Position numbers and translations under genes: made by a program
From: Candidatus Poribacteria bacterium
GTDB lineage: Bacteria; Poribacteria; WGA-4E; WGA-3G
Direction of reading: 5' to 3'
DNA: 53,164 bases
Assembly: GCA_022825665.1 (NCBI GenBank)
Contig: JAJDWI010000112.1
Span: 64,172 to 117,335 of the forward strand
Notes under the pieces: generated by a model
What the model saw: the letters and a program-made list of their open reading frames with translations, nothing else
What the model was told of the DNA's origin: nothing
Database searches by the model: none
In this document: one piece after another, positions 26,732-35,695 of the stretch
Layout of the letters: every line of letters begins with the position of its first letter
How positions within the stretch are numbered: position 1 is the stretch's first letter

Positions 26732-28588
26732 TCATTGTGTTTCTGTGATTGTAAAAATTCTATATCTTTGTTTCTTACCACCGCCTACATCTACCTCACC
26801 TTCAATATACAGCGGATATTTGTATTCCGTTTCTGTAACAGAGAATAGGTATGGAATAGCACCTGCCTGTCGTGCTTCCCTCGCTTTCTTTTCAAGATTA
26901 CGTAGTTCTTCCTCGTTAGTAGTTTTGACCAAATATGTTGATCTGTCAGCGTAATACATCAAATCAAAATGTGCTCCTGTACGGTTTTCATCAAGAAAAA
27001 AGCAGGCGTTTTTTGGCATTTCCTGTTGAATACGTTTACCACTGACAACATACAAAGGAATTTGCTCATTACGTTCTGTAACCTTATATGCAGCCTCAAC
27101 ATAACTCACTGTATAAAATATAGTGATGAAGAGGGCTACATAACGGACACCAACCCATACCCATTTTTGCCAATCTTTTTGTCGTATTAGATAATATATT
27201 CCTGTAAATAGTCCGAGTAAGACACCAAATCCGATGAGTTGTTCAGTTATCCAGAAGTGCCTATGCATAAATGGTGCGAAACTTTTGATCCAATCAATCG
27301 GAAGAACGTTGCGAATTTGGACACGTCCGTTAGTTCTCGTTGCTAAGGTAGTGATGAGAACAATAGACAGCATTGATGCCCCCCAGATTGACGTGTAAAA
27401 CCAATCTTTACGTTGCCATGCCAGACTGATAATCACAGCAAGACAAATGAGCAGGGGTGGCACAGCAATCATTGTCGCTGACGGAGTTTTCGTTTGAGCA
27501 AGTATGTGTGGAACAATAACACCAATTGCCCATGCTAACACGAATAATACGGGTAACTTCCATCGTTTGAACATCAACACAAGCAGGCACAACACAATAG
27601 CAAAAAGTGCTGCATAGAAAAATGGATAAAATAGCGGCATATATTCAAATAACGGTCTATCCCAACTTGCCTTCCATCCTTCAATATTTGTATTTAGATG
27701 CTCAAGAACACGTCTGTGTTCCCATATATATTCCCGAGGATATCTTATCAAACAATAGATTGCCCAAGGTGCGACAGTGCCGATTCCAACAAGAAGGAGT
27801 AACCCAACGTCTTTGAGTCGAATTCTCGCCTCTTCTTCATGTGAATTTGCGTCCTCCGGTTTTTCCGTTTCAACTTTATCCATACCATCAGCGGATTTCC
27901 TAAGTGTTAGAATTTTCTGTTTACCCCATTTTACAAACCATACGACAAACGCGATACCGAATGTTATTAGTGCCAGATAACTTTTTGAGAGATAGGCAAT
28001 ACCCATTGCCACTCCCGATAAGATGTAATTCCTCCTTTTACCTGTCCGAATTGCACGTAGCAAGAACCAACATGATACTTGAACCCAAAGCAGCAGTGCA
28101 ATGTCAATATGGTCAGAAAACCGATAACCGTGAACTGATGCGAAAAGAAACGGATTAAATGCCTGAAAAAATGCTGCGATGAGACCTGTTCGTTTATCAA
28201 ACAGATCGGAAGCGATTCTAAATGTCAACCATGCTGACAGCACCAGACTTATAGCAGATGGCAAACGTAGTGCAAAAGCGTTAATCCCAAATATGAAATG
28301 TGAGAAACAAATTTTCCACATGGCAACTGGTGGTTTATGAAGCCAGATGTGGTTATTTCCCCAATGTTTGTAATCATATTCAAGCCAAGGTTGATCGTAT
28401 AGTGTGAACTTTAGTGGATGTTTCGTTAGATTTCTCGCGACAATGGCATGAAATCCTTCATCCCAAAAGTGAATCTTGCTGTGTCCAAGGTTGCGTAATA
28501 CTAAACTAAAGGATGCAATGAGAATACAACATAGAATAATTTTTATTAATATAGATGCACTTTTTTCTTGTAAATTCTCTGATATCAT
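26732..28588 (-). CDS. glycosyltransferase family 39-like membrane protein
   Basis: A 618-residue integral membrane glycosyltransferase, PMT/ArnT type. After a short cytoplasmic start and TM1, the motif FWDEGFHAIVARNL supplies the catalytic Asp-Glu. Then follow about ten further helices and a large C-terminal domain (residues 490-618, with PLYVVSGKRIQQEM). The family transfers sugars or aminoarabinose from polyprenyl carriers to proteins or lipid A in the outer part of the cell envelope; the acceptor here is unknown. A weak ribosome site precedes the ATG. It lies downstream of the 211-residue membrane protein, from which it is separated by a palindromic element. Confidence 0.82.
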   Translation of the reverse strand: MISENLQEKSASILIKIILCCILIASFSLVLRNLGHSKIHFWDEGFHAIVARNLTKHPLKFTLYDQPWLEYDYKHWGNNHIWLHKPPVAMWKICFSHFIFGINAFALRLPSAISLVLSAWLTFRIASDLFDKRTGLIAAFFQAFNPFLFASVHGYRFSDHIDIALLLWVQVSCWFLLRAIRTGKRRNYILSGVAMGIAYLSKSYLALITFGIAFVVWFVKWGKQKILTLRKSADGMDKVETEKPEDANSHEEEARIRLKDVGLLLLVGIGTVAPWAIYCLIRYPREYIWEHRRVLEHLNTNIEGWKASWDRPLFEYMPLFYPFFYAALFAIVLCLLVLMFKRWKLPVLFVLAWAIGVIVPHILAQTKTPSATMIAVPPLLICLAVIISLAWQRKDWFYTSIWGASMLSIVLITTLATRTNGRVQIRNVLPIDWIKSFAPFMHRHFWITEQLIGFGVLLGLFTGIYYLIRQKDWQKWVWVGVRYVALFITIFYTVSYVEAAYKVTERNEQIPLYVVSGKRIQQEMPKNACFFLDENRTGAHFDLMYYADRSTYLVKTTNEEELRNLEKKAREARQAGAIPYLFSVTETEYKYPLYIEGEVDVGGGKKQRYRIFTITETQ

Positions 28589-28668
28589 CAGTTCTGCAAT
28601 ATACCTATCTAAAGTCCCTGCGTATCTTGTAATTCTATCTCAAACCATCTCTAATTTATGAATTCAAG

Positions 28669-28795
28669 ATTCAGAGTTTTCAGAGTCAGACGAAAAATGG
28701 CGGAATATTGTCATGTGCTACGAACCTTTATTATGACTGAATTAATAGGCTATTTATGACAATATAGGTCAGGAATGACTCTGAAAATTCTGAAT
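28669..28795. mobile_element. MITE-like nested palindrome
   Basis: Outer arms of 20 nt (28669-28688 and 28776-28795) match at 19 of 20 positions as inverted copies, starting ATTCAGAGTTTTCAGAGTCA. Inside lies a perfect 10-bp inverted pair ATATTGTCAT (28705-28714) and ATGACAATAT (28756-28765). No coding capacity. It could fold into a long hairpin and may be either a MITE or a strong structural terminator between two minus-strand genes. Confidence 0.6.
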
Positions 28796-28837
28796 TTTCT
28801 ACCATAGAATTCTACGGTTCTAAAGACGCGTGTTGTA

Positions 28838-29473
28838 TTACATTTTATTACCGATGTTTTGGAATAAAAATATTATTCCAACCCCACCTATGACCATTAG
28901 GACCCCCATAATAACATAGAAGACACAAGTAGTGAGTTTGATTGGACTGTCTGAAAGGTTAAAGTGCTCATTCATTTTAGTGACTATATCTTTTAGTAGT
29001 GCACGGTGTTCGCGCCGTTTAATCTTAATCATTCCTGATCCTAACCACGACTGTACGGACACTTGTAAATCGGCATCAATAGAAGTCAACCGCATAGTAG
29101 ATAGGGTTTCTTCATAAGGCAACTGCTGTTTTTCGAGGGCGGCGAGCAGTGCTTCACGGAATGATGTATCGGTAACGCCATAAGCAACATACCCCTTCAA
29201 TGCAAACCACATCATTACAAGAACAACTATAAATATCGCGGGATTTAGCCATTGCATGATATTCATATCAGGTGACGAAAAAAACAGAGGTTGCCAAATC
29301 AATGGTATAAAAATAATAAACATCATCCAAAGCAACCATTTATTTGAAACTAAGAAAGGTCGTTTGGTTATAATTCCTCTCAGCCCAATTACTAAGAAAA
29401 AAGCAGCCATTGTCCCGAACATAATTGGGAATACAATCAAATACACTTGGACAATATCGAAATCACTTCCCAT
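28838..29473 (-). CDS. unrecognised integral membrane protein
   Basis: A 211-residue protein with three hydrophobic helices in its first half (about residues 10-32, 45-65 and 73-95), a soluble domain (100-180, with basic KIKRREHRALLKDIVTKMNE) and a final helix (185-207). No family is recognised. GGAGA precedes the ATG. It is the first of the minus-strand genes before the palindrome at 28669. Its function is not known, and the layout (three helices, cytoplasmic domain, helix) would suit a small sensor or scaffold. Confidence 0.55.
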   Translation of the reverse strand: MGSDFDIVQVYLIVFPIMFGTMAAFFLVIGLRGIITKRPFLVSNKWLLWMMFIIFIPLIWQPLFFSSPDMNIMQWLNPAIFIVVLVMMWFALKGYVAYGVTDTSFREALLAALEKQQLPYEETLSTMRLTSIDADLQVSVQSWLGSGMIKIKRREHRALLKDIVTKMNEHFNLSDSPIKLTTCVFYVIMGVLMVIGGVGIIFLFQNIGNKM

Positions 29474-29520
29474 CTATCTTCTCCAAAGGTATAGTTGAAG
29501 TTCCTTTATTAGGTATAGAC

Positions 29521-30522
29521 TTAGACCCATCCATCTTCTATCATCAGTGTTAATGGGGATTCCATCTCTTCCATTGGGAGCTGAATCCGCTGTCTTTTCC
29601 GAGATGACTCGTAGATTGCCATAAGTAGTTCAAGGGTCGCGTAACCACAATGACCGCTTGAACGATGTTCTCTATCTTCCTCAATTGCATTGATTAGGTC
29701 TTGCACGGGGGTAATTCCTGGTGGTAGTTCCGGCGTTTCCCATGCCCCACCTGTCTCCTGATTTCGGTAACGGATACTCGGACCACCGGGAGCAGCAAGT
29801 TCTATTTCACCCTCTGTACCATAGCAGTAAATATGGTGATAACCTGGTGCGGTATCGTTACCCGATTCTATGATACCGCGAACATTATCCTCAAACTTGA
29901 AGTAGCCGACTGCGAAATCCTCGGAATGCAGATCGTATTTAGTGGGTGTACCGATGCGTTCAATTTGTCCGATTACCCAACTGACAGGACGGTCATCGTG
30001 GAGATATAGCATAAGGTCAACGGTATGCGTGGCATTGTCCTTGAGGTCACCGCCACCACAGATGCCGTGAATACGGAAGATGTCACCGATTGCACCGTCT
30101 AAAATCATCTGTCTTGCGTGTTGATAAGGGGTACTAAAGCGGACTTGATGGTCAATTGCTAACTTTACACCGTTTTGTGCACAGGATTCAAGCATTGCCT
30201 TTCCTTGTCCGAGATTTTCTGCCATCGGTTTTTCGGATAGTATGCCTTTGACCCCGTGTTTTGCTGTTTCAATTACGAGTGGCGCATGGTGTTTCGGACG
30301 GGTACAGACTGAAACGAGATCAATTTCTTCAGTCTTAAGCATTTCGATGTAATCGGTGTATTGTTTTTCGACTTCATACTTTTCTCCATAAGCATTAAGC
30401 CGTCCCTCATCAATATCGGAAATTGCGGTAATTTCTGTTCTCGGTTCATTCACATACCATCCTGCGTGCATGTGGGAAATTCCACCACATCCGATGATTG
30501 CGACCTTATATATTTTGTCCAT
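29521..30522 (-). CDS. Gfo/Idh/MocA family oxidoreductase
   Basis: A 333-residue NAD(P)-dependent dehydrogenase. The N-terminal Rossmann motif is KVAIIGCGGISHMHAGWY. VSVCTRPKHHAPLVIETAKHGVKGILSEKPMA (short form 'CTRPKHHAPLVIETAKHG') carries the conserved EKP, Lys being part of the active site. GGGDLKDNATHTVDLMLYL holds the family's catalytic-region His. It probably oxidises a sugar, inositol or related polyol; the substrate is not readable. GAGGT precedes the ATG. It lies 45 bp downstream of the nuclease-like gene and may be transcribed with it. Confidence 0.9.
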   Translation of the reverse strand: MDKIYKVAIIGCGGISHMHAGWYVNEPRTEITAISDIDEGRLNAYGEKYEVEKQYTDYIEMLKTEEIDLVSVCTRPKHHAPLVIETAKHGVKGILSEKPMAENLGQGKAMLESCAQNGVKLAIDHQVRFSTPYQHARQMILDGAIGDIFRIHGICGGGDLKDNATHTVDLMLYLHDDRPVSWVIGQIERIGTPTKYDLHSEDFAVGYFKFEDNVRGIIESGNDTAPGYHHIYCYGTEGEIELAAPGGPSIRYRNQETGGAWETPELPPGITPVQDLINAIEEDREHRSSGHCGYATLELLMAIYESSRKRQRIQLPMEEMESPLTLMIEDGWV

Positions 30523-30567
30523 TAAAAATACCTCTTTTTATTCGTTGATAAGTTCAAGGAATATGAA

Positions 30568-31395
30568 CTACAAACCAGATTCGTTGATTTTATTGAAGAT
30601 ATCTGTCCCTAAGTCAATTAATTCTTTTCGGATTTCATCCCAATCGTCTCTGTCATTTTTACCTTTGTCAAGAACAGGAAATATCACCGTTGTTTGTGAA
30701 GATGTATCTTTGTACTCATAATCGTATTCTGATTCTGGGAACAATTCCATGATCTTATCCCGTCGTTCAAAATGATTAGGACTTAAGAAGTACAGTCTAA
30801 TATAACATTGCTGTTTGTTAAGATATAAGCAAACTTGAACCTTACGAATTGTTTTCATAATCCAACCTTCATCCTTAACAGGTACAGGTTTTCCAACAAA
30901 GAGTTCACCGAATTTTCCCTCACGGACGGGTTCCCAAAATTCGCTGTACACAATATCCCCTTTCTTTTCAGTTTGGATATCTATTGCAGGTTGCGCAACA
31001 TGATTAAAAAAGATTTCACTGTGTGAATTTGCTTGTGCTTGAATTAAATACCAATTGACGTTACTGTCTTCATTGCGGAGATTACACGTAACGATCATCA
31101 GTTCTTCAAAGTTTTCAGCGACCAAAACTGCGACATCAGCCTCCTTTAACCGTGCGTAAGCCTCAAGTCTACCCCAATGATCCCAATCTGCTTTACCAAA
31201 TTGGTTTTCAATCACAAGTGTACCGTCCTCTCCAATTGCGACAATATCCGCTCTTTTTGTTCCAACTCTTGCTTCTGTTTCAGCGTCCTCAAATTTACCG
31301 ACGTTGAGTGCAGCCAGCGTATTGGCGAGGTCCGATGAGAATTCCTCTTCTCGTGTATATATATCTGATAGTGGTATAGTTTGTTGAAGATTCAT
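30568..31395 (-). CDS. DUF4268-type protein with N-terminal PD-(D/E)XK-like nuclease motif
   Basis: A 275-residue protein. An EARVGTKRADIVAI segment (D50) followed by LVIENQFG (E63-N-Q65) and DHWGRLEAYA is a PD-(D/E)XK-like nuclease pattern with the common ENQ variant. The C-terminal half (residues 140-275, with PDSEYDYEYKDTSSQTTVIFP-like segments) resembles DUF4268. Such proteins are widespread, often near restriction or toxin-antitoxin genes. The substrate is unknown. AGGAA precedes the ATG, and the gene is 24 bp downstream of a small conserved gene, suggesting a pair. Confidence 0.65.
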   Translation of the reverse strand: MNLQQTIPLSDIYTREEEFSSDLANTLAALNVGKFEDAETEARVGTKRADIVAIGEDGTLVIENQFGKADWDHWGRLEAYARLKEADVAVLVAENFEELMIVTCNLRNEDSNVNWYLIQAQANSHSEIFFNHVAQPAIDIQTEKKGDIVYSEFWEPVREGKFGELFVGKPVPVKDEGWIMKTIRKVQVCLYLNKQQCYIRLYFLSPNHFERRDKIMELFPESEYDYEYKDTSSQTTVIFPVLDKGKNDRDDWDEIRKELIDLGTDIFNKINESGL

Positions 31396-31419
31396 TTAAG
31401 TTCCTACTTGATATGACAA

Positions 31420-31656
31420 TTATTGATCATGATTAATATTGAGATGCTTTCCATCCTTCACTACTTTTAATACGTATCGTAAAACTTCATTTACGGCTTC
31501 TTCTGTAGGAAAGGCAGCGGCAACATCAGACTCAAGAAGGACAAGGTTTGTCCCGGCAGCGTATTGTTCTGCATATTTCCCACGGACACCGTTTTTGAGT
31601 AAAGTTTCGTCATATTCAGGACGTAGTTCGTCATTAATTTCAGTTTTGTTTGCCAT
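31420..31656 (-). CDS. small conserved protein, possible partner of the DUF4268 protein
   Basis: A 78-residue acidic protein MANKTEINDELRPEYDE, then GVRGKYAEQYAAGTNLVLLE and AFPTEEAVNEVLRYVL. This pattern (GxRGKYAxxYxxGTNLVxLxxDVxxxFPTEEAVNxALR) is a recurrent small bacterial family, often upstream of toxins or nucleases. ATG at 31656 is chosen for the shared MANK-type start; the GTG at 31668 is 1 bp after the TonB stop. A weak ribosome site precedes both. The gene is translationally close to the TonB gene, but its likely partner is downstream. Confidence 0.6.
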   Translation of the reverse strand: MANKTEINDELRPEYDETLLKNGVRGKYAEQYAAGTNLVLLESDVAAAFPTEEAVNEVLRYVLKVVKDGKHLNINHDQ

Positions 31657-31668
31657 TAACCGTACCAC

Positions 31669-34600
31669 TTAAAAATCCAAACTCACACCGACCATGACCA
31701 ACCGTGGGGAACTCCACGAAAATGGACTGGAATGCTTTTGTGCGGTCAATGGAATACCATAACGGTCATACGTAACTGCGTCAAGCAAATTGTTCAAGTT
31801 CTTTGTGTTGAAGATGTTACGTATATCAGCAAAGATGGTATATGTCATCCCGCTAACCCGACTCCGTTTGCTAATGACGGCATCAACATTGTACGTTGCA
31901 GGGTAACGTTTTGAGTTGATTGCAGGTTTAACCGGTGCTCTCGGATTCGGGGTGTAAGGTAAACCGCTGGCATATCTACCGACAAAGTTGACAGACGAAG
32001 CAAAGGGTAATTGAATGTCCAACGTTGCGGATACAATATGACGTTGATCCCACGCTAACGGATGACTTTCGGTTACTTCAGGCTGCTGTCGGTAATAGGT
32101 AAGGTATCCCAAATTTCGACTTGAGCCTTTGCCTTTCGCAACAGAATAGGTATAACTCAACATGCCAGAAACTGGACTATTTCCTGTACGCCACTTACGG
32201 ATTGAGAGTTCAAATCCTTGAACGCGCCCATAAATGTTGTTAATGAAATAACTATAATCATTGGATATATCAACGTGCACGCTATCTACAAGATTGTCAA
32301 TATCTTTGGTAAATCCTGTAATGTCAACGGTTAAGTCCTCCGTAAACTGCTGAGCAATGCCGACTTCATAGGCAATCGTTCGTTCTGGATCCATATCAGG
32401 ATTCCCTCTTCTACGGATTGCCCCACGCATATCAAAACTGAGGTTTTCGTAGAGATCATCACCGCGTGGTATCTGGTAGTAATGCCCGTAAGTAAAATGC
32501 AACTTCGCTCGTTCAGTAACCGGGAACGAGATACCGAGACGTGGTGAGACCATGTGCTTCGTAGAAGGTTTAACAGGGTCTTTGATTATCGGTAATCCAA
32601 CAGGATATTCACTTTTATCCAACTTGATAGTCCCGTCATCCTCGTTTAGTACAAGCGGATCTAACGGGTCTTTTGGTGAAACACCATCTGGATTATATAT
32701 GTCATATCGCAATCCGGCATTGACAATCATACCTTCATATTCCATCTTATCTTGGGCATATAAACTTAGGGATGTAGGTGTTACATCATAATATTCCATG
32801 TATAGGTTTGAACTTCCGTAATTTGTTGTGCCAAGATTGTAGAGGTGATTGGTTAAGAATTCAAATCCTGTTTGGATTTGATGATTTTCAGTAGCTTGAC
32901 TTGCGAAGACACCTTTAAAAATAGAGGTTGTTGAATTGCGTGTGACCCAGAAATTATTATCCCCTGCAACATCATAAGTTGAGTCGTTGTATGCTTGCTG
33001 CGCAGGATTTCTAATTCTGCCTTCTTCCTGATTCTGTTCAAAGGATTTTTCCGGATCGTAAGCGTTTTCCTCAAAGGTTTTATTCAACGGGTCCCATACT
33101 TTGCCGGGTTGATTGCTATCATAGGAACGGTAGAATTGCCCAAAGGTCAAAGTATAGAAAGTGCCTGAGTTGATGTTATGTGACAGTTGAACGGAAAGAC
33201 TTCGTCCATCTCTATTGTCAACTTCAATTGCATAAGGCACGAAACGCAAACTTCCACCAGTGTTGTTGAATTCGCGTATATCATAAAGTCCACTTGCTGT
33301 GAGTTTCAGTTCAGGTGTTATTTCAAACTTAAGTTTTCCCTGTAACGTGTGCCCACTGCTACCGCTATTGGGCAAGTAGCTTTCATCTCGTCGCAATTGA
33401 CTGGCGAAAGAGAAGGTCAAACGATTGCCAATTATCGGACCGCTGAGCGCGAATTCTCCGATGTGACTCGGAGATAACTTATAATTTTTTGTGTCGTTGA
33501 ACTGTCCGCTGAACTGTTCCAAATCTACGATGTAACCATCTATAAGTGTAACCTGTTTTTGCTCATAGTCAATTACCGTACCATCCGCATCCTTAAAAGG
33601 TTGCCGTTCCATAACAACTTCACCGGTCTCTTCGTTAACCATAGGTTCACCTGATTCGGGGTCAATCACTGGTTGTAACGGATTTTCAGTTCTATCCGCA
33701 TATACCCCAGGATAAATCTCAGTGAAAGTTACCTGATCATCACCTTCTCTTTCTGCCAATTCTCCAACTGTGACAGCGTCACCACGGTAGGGTGTTTGAT
33801 AATCGTAAGGTTCACCTATAAATATACCTCTGAAAGGTTCAAGGGCAACTGGTCGAAAGCCGTTGTCTGGGTCTAACCAAGGTCCGTAATAGGGATCACC
33901 ATGATGGTCTGTCCATTGACCGACTCGATATCTGATTCTACCTGTGAATTTATGTGTTCCCGCCTTGGTGATGAGATTAATTATGCCAGATTGTGCATCA
34001 CCGTGTTCAGCATTAAATCCGCCTGTGATAACCTCCATCTGTTCAAGGGCATTTGTGCTTATTTGCAAGCCTAAACCGCTAAAAATAGGGTCGTTAACTG
34101 GAATACCGTCAATAAGATATTTTATCTCCATTGACCTACCACCACGTATGTGAAGTGAGCCACTTGAGTTTAACACAGCTACGCCAGTTTGTGTTTGGAG
34201 GATACCGTTCACAGTATCGCGTGGCATGGAAGCAATTTCGTCCGATTCAATAATCCGAGTTGTTTGCGTGACATCCTTCTTAATCAGAGGTTTAGTTGCT
34301 ATGACTGTTACACCTTCAAGTTCAGCGACATCAGCAGCTTCCAGAACAAAGTTGATAGTTGTGGTGAGTCCTGCGAAGACTGTTGTGGCTTGAACTGTTT
34401 TAGAACGGTAGCCAGTGAGTTCAGCTTGGACATCATAACCACCAGGATCAATGTTGGTCATAACATAGTAGCCAGAATCGTTTGTTGTAGCAGTAGTGTT
34501 TGTGCCAACAATTGATACTTTTGCGTTTGCTATAGGTTGATTGGTTGCTTCATCGGTAACAATACCGGAAATTTTACCGATTGTAGAAGCATCAGTACTA

Positions 34601-34677
34601 TAAGTGCCGACTACGGCTAAACATGTGACAATGCTCAGAAAAAAGAGCGAAATTTTGAAGATATTATCTACTTTCAA
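31669..34677 (-). CDS. TonB-dependent receptor with carboxypeptidase-like N-terminal domain
   Basis: A 1002-residue outer-membrane receptor. The start is taken as TTG at 34677 because GGAG precedes it and a signal peptide (KISLFFLSIVTCLAVVGTYSTDA) follows. ATG 34734, 4 bp after recO, is possible too. Residues 30-120 form a carboxypeptidase-regulatory-like domain (GIVTDEATNQPIANAKVSI). The plug begins near RDTVNGILQTQTGVAVLNSS, with ILIDGIPVNDP-like motifs. The remainder is a 22-strand barrel ending in the terminal Phe (VSLDF). Takes up a large substrate with TonB energy; no TonB gene is in the window. Confidence 0.85.
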   Translation of the reverse strand: MKVDNIFKISLFFLSIVTCLAVVGTYSTDASTIGKISGIVTDEATNQPIANAKVSIVGTNTTATTNDSGYYVMTNIDPGGYDVQAELTGYRSKTVQATTVFAGLTTTINFVLEAADVAELEGVTVIATKPLIKKDVTQTTRIIESDEIASMPRDTVNGILQTQTGVAVLNSSGSLHIRGGRSMEIKYLIDGIPVNDPIFSGLGLQISTNALEQMEVITGGFNAEHGDAQSGIINLITKAGTHKFTGRIRYRVGQWTDHHGDPYYGPWLDPDNGFRPVALEPFRGIFIGEPYDYQTPYRGDAVTVGELAEREGDDQVTFTEIYPGVYADRTENPLQPVIDPESGEPMVNEETGEVVMERQPFKDADGTVIDYEQKQVTLIDGYIVDLEQFSGQFNDTKNYKLSPSHIGEFALSGPIIGNRLTFSFASQLRRDESYLPNSGSSGHTLQGKLKFEITPELKLTASGLYDIREFNNTGGSLRFVPYAIEVDNRDGRSLSVQLSHNINSGTFYTLTFGQFYRSYDSNQPGKVWDPLNKTFEENAYDPEKSFEQNQEEGRIRNPAQQAYNDSTYDVAGDNNFWVTRNSTTSIFKGVFASQATENHQIQTGFEFLTNHLYNLGTTNYGSSNLYMEYYDVTPTSLSLYAQDKMEYEGMIVNAGLRYDIYNPDGVSPKDPLDPLVLNEDDGTIKLDKSEYPVGLPIIKDPVKPSTKHMVSPRLGISFPVTERAKLHFTYGHYYQIPRGDDLYENLSFDMRGAIRRRGNPDMDPERTIAYEVGIAQQFTEDLTVDITGFTKDIDNLVDSVHVDISNDYSYFINNIYGRVQGFELSIRKWRTGNSPVSGMLSYTYSVAKGKGSSRNLGYLTYYRQQPEVTESHPLAWDQRHIVSATLDIQLPFASSVNFVGRYASGLPYTPNPRAPVKPAINSKRYPATYNVDAVISKRSRVSGMTYTIFADIRNIFNTKNLNNLLDAVTYDRYGIPLTAQKHSSPFSWSSPRLVMVGVSLDF

Positions 34678-34737
34678 TGGACGACTCCTTATTTTCTCTG
34701 GCACATGTTGCGAACGTGCCAAGTCATTTAACATATC

Positions 34738-35532
34738 TTAAATCTCTAACACACTCTCAATAAATTTAAGACTTTTTAAACTTCGTTCTGTGTGGTATTG
34801 GATAAAACTACTCAACATAAGTTTCATCTCAATATGATTCCGTTTGGATGCACGCATCCGATTTAATTTGCTAAGTTCTGATTTTCGAAGTGTTTTTAGT
34901 AATTCGCAACTACCAGGGGATATAGTAAATGCTGAAATATCTCTATGCTGGCATTTAGAACATAGTAATCCACCGTGTTGCACGCTAAACCGCATTGTTA
35001 ACGGGGACGTAGGTGTTACAGGTGATTTTTTTGCTGGTACGGGGGTTGGTACTGAACCACAATGTGCACACTGGGAGAGTTGCGGTGCATAACCTGCAAG
35101 GTCAAGGAACTTGATTTCAAACACCCTCGCGAGTAAAGGCACATCATCAGTGTCCACTAAAAATTGATATGTATTTCGCAGTAACTCGAAAATCTCAGGA
35201 TTCGCGTCACCTTCTAATGCCATAGCATCAACTAATTCTGCCATGTAGCATCCATAAGTAATTCGTGCGAAATCGGCGCGTATGCCATCAAATCCTTCGA
35301 TAAGATCAAAACCTGTCAGACTTTGAAGATCTCTATTTTCGCGATAACTAAAAAGTAGCATGCCATGGTTAAGCAGTTCTAACCTACCACTCAATTTGCT
35401 CTTGGGACTTTTTACACCGTACGCAACGGCTTTTATTTTTCCAAAATCGGGAGTATAGAATGTGATGATTTTGTGAGCTTCGCGTAAAGGAAAAGCACGA
35501 ATCACAATTGCATGGGTCTTTTGAGCAGGCAT
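34738..35532 (-). CDS. recO: DNA repair protein RecO
   Basis: A 264-residue RecO, which loads RecA in the RecFOR recombination pathway. The N-terminus (HAIVIRAFPLREAHKIITFYT) is the OB-fold signature. A C-x2-C pair (CAHCG near residue 158 and CSKCQ near residue 194) is the zinc-binding knuckle present in part of the family. An inserted low-complexity stretch (PVPAKKSPVTPTSPLT) lies between the pairs. The length fits the family (about 240-260). It lies between the TonB receptor and a tRNA-Pro gene on the same strand. Confidence 0.88.
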   Translation of the reverse strand: MPAQKTHAIVIRAFPLREAHKIITFYTPDFGKIKAVAYGVKSPKSKLSGRLELLNHGMLLFSYRENRDLQSLTGFDLIEGFDGIRADFARITYGCYMAELVDAMALEGDANPEIFELLRNTYQFLVDTDDVPLLARVFEIKFLDLAGYAPQLSQCAHCGSVPTPVPAKKSPVTPTSPLTMRFSVQHGGLLCSKCQHRDISAFTISPGSCELLKTLRKSELSKLNRMRASKRNHIEMKLMLSSFIQYHTERSLKSLKFIESVLEI

Positions 35533-35570
35533 TTTTTATGTGTATCAGTTTGCTATAGGGTGGGATAAAA

Positions 35571-35645
<75 letters not shown>

Positions 35646-35655
35646 TTCTTCCCTA

Positions 35656-35684
35656 ATTATACGGTATTTTTTGAACTTTGTCAA
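35656..35684 (-). promoter_or_regulatory. consensus promoter of tRNA-Pro
   Basis: Minus strand TTGACA (35684-35679), a 17-bp spacer and TATAAT (35661-35656), all perfect. It begins 12 bp after the stop of the corC-like gene, so the tRNA has its own promoter. Confidence 0.75.
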
Positions 35685-35695
35685 ATCCATTTATC

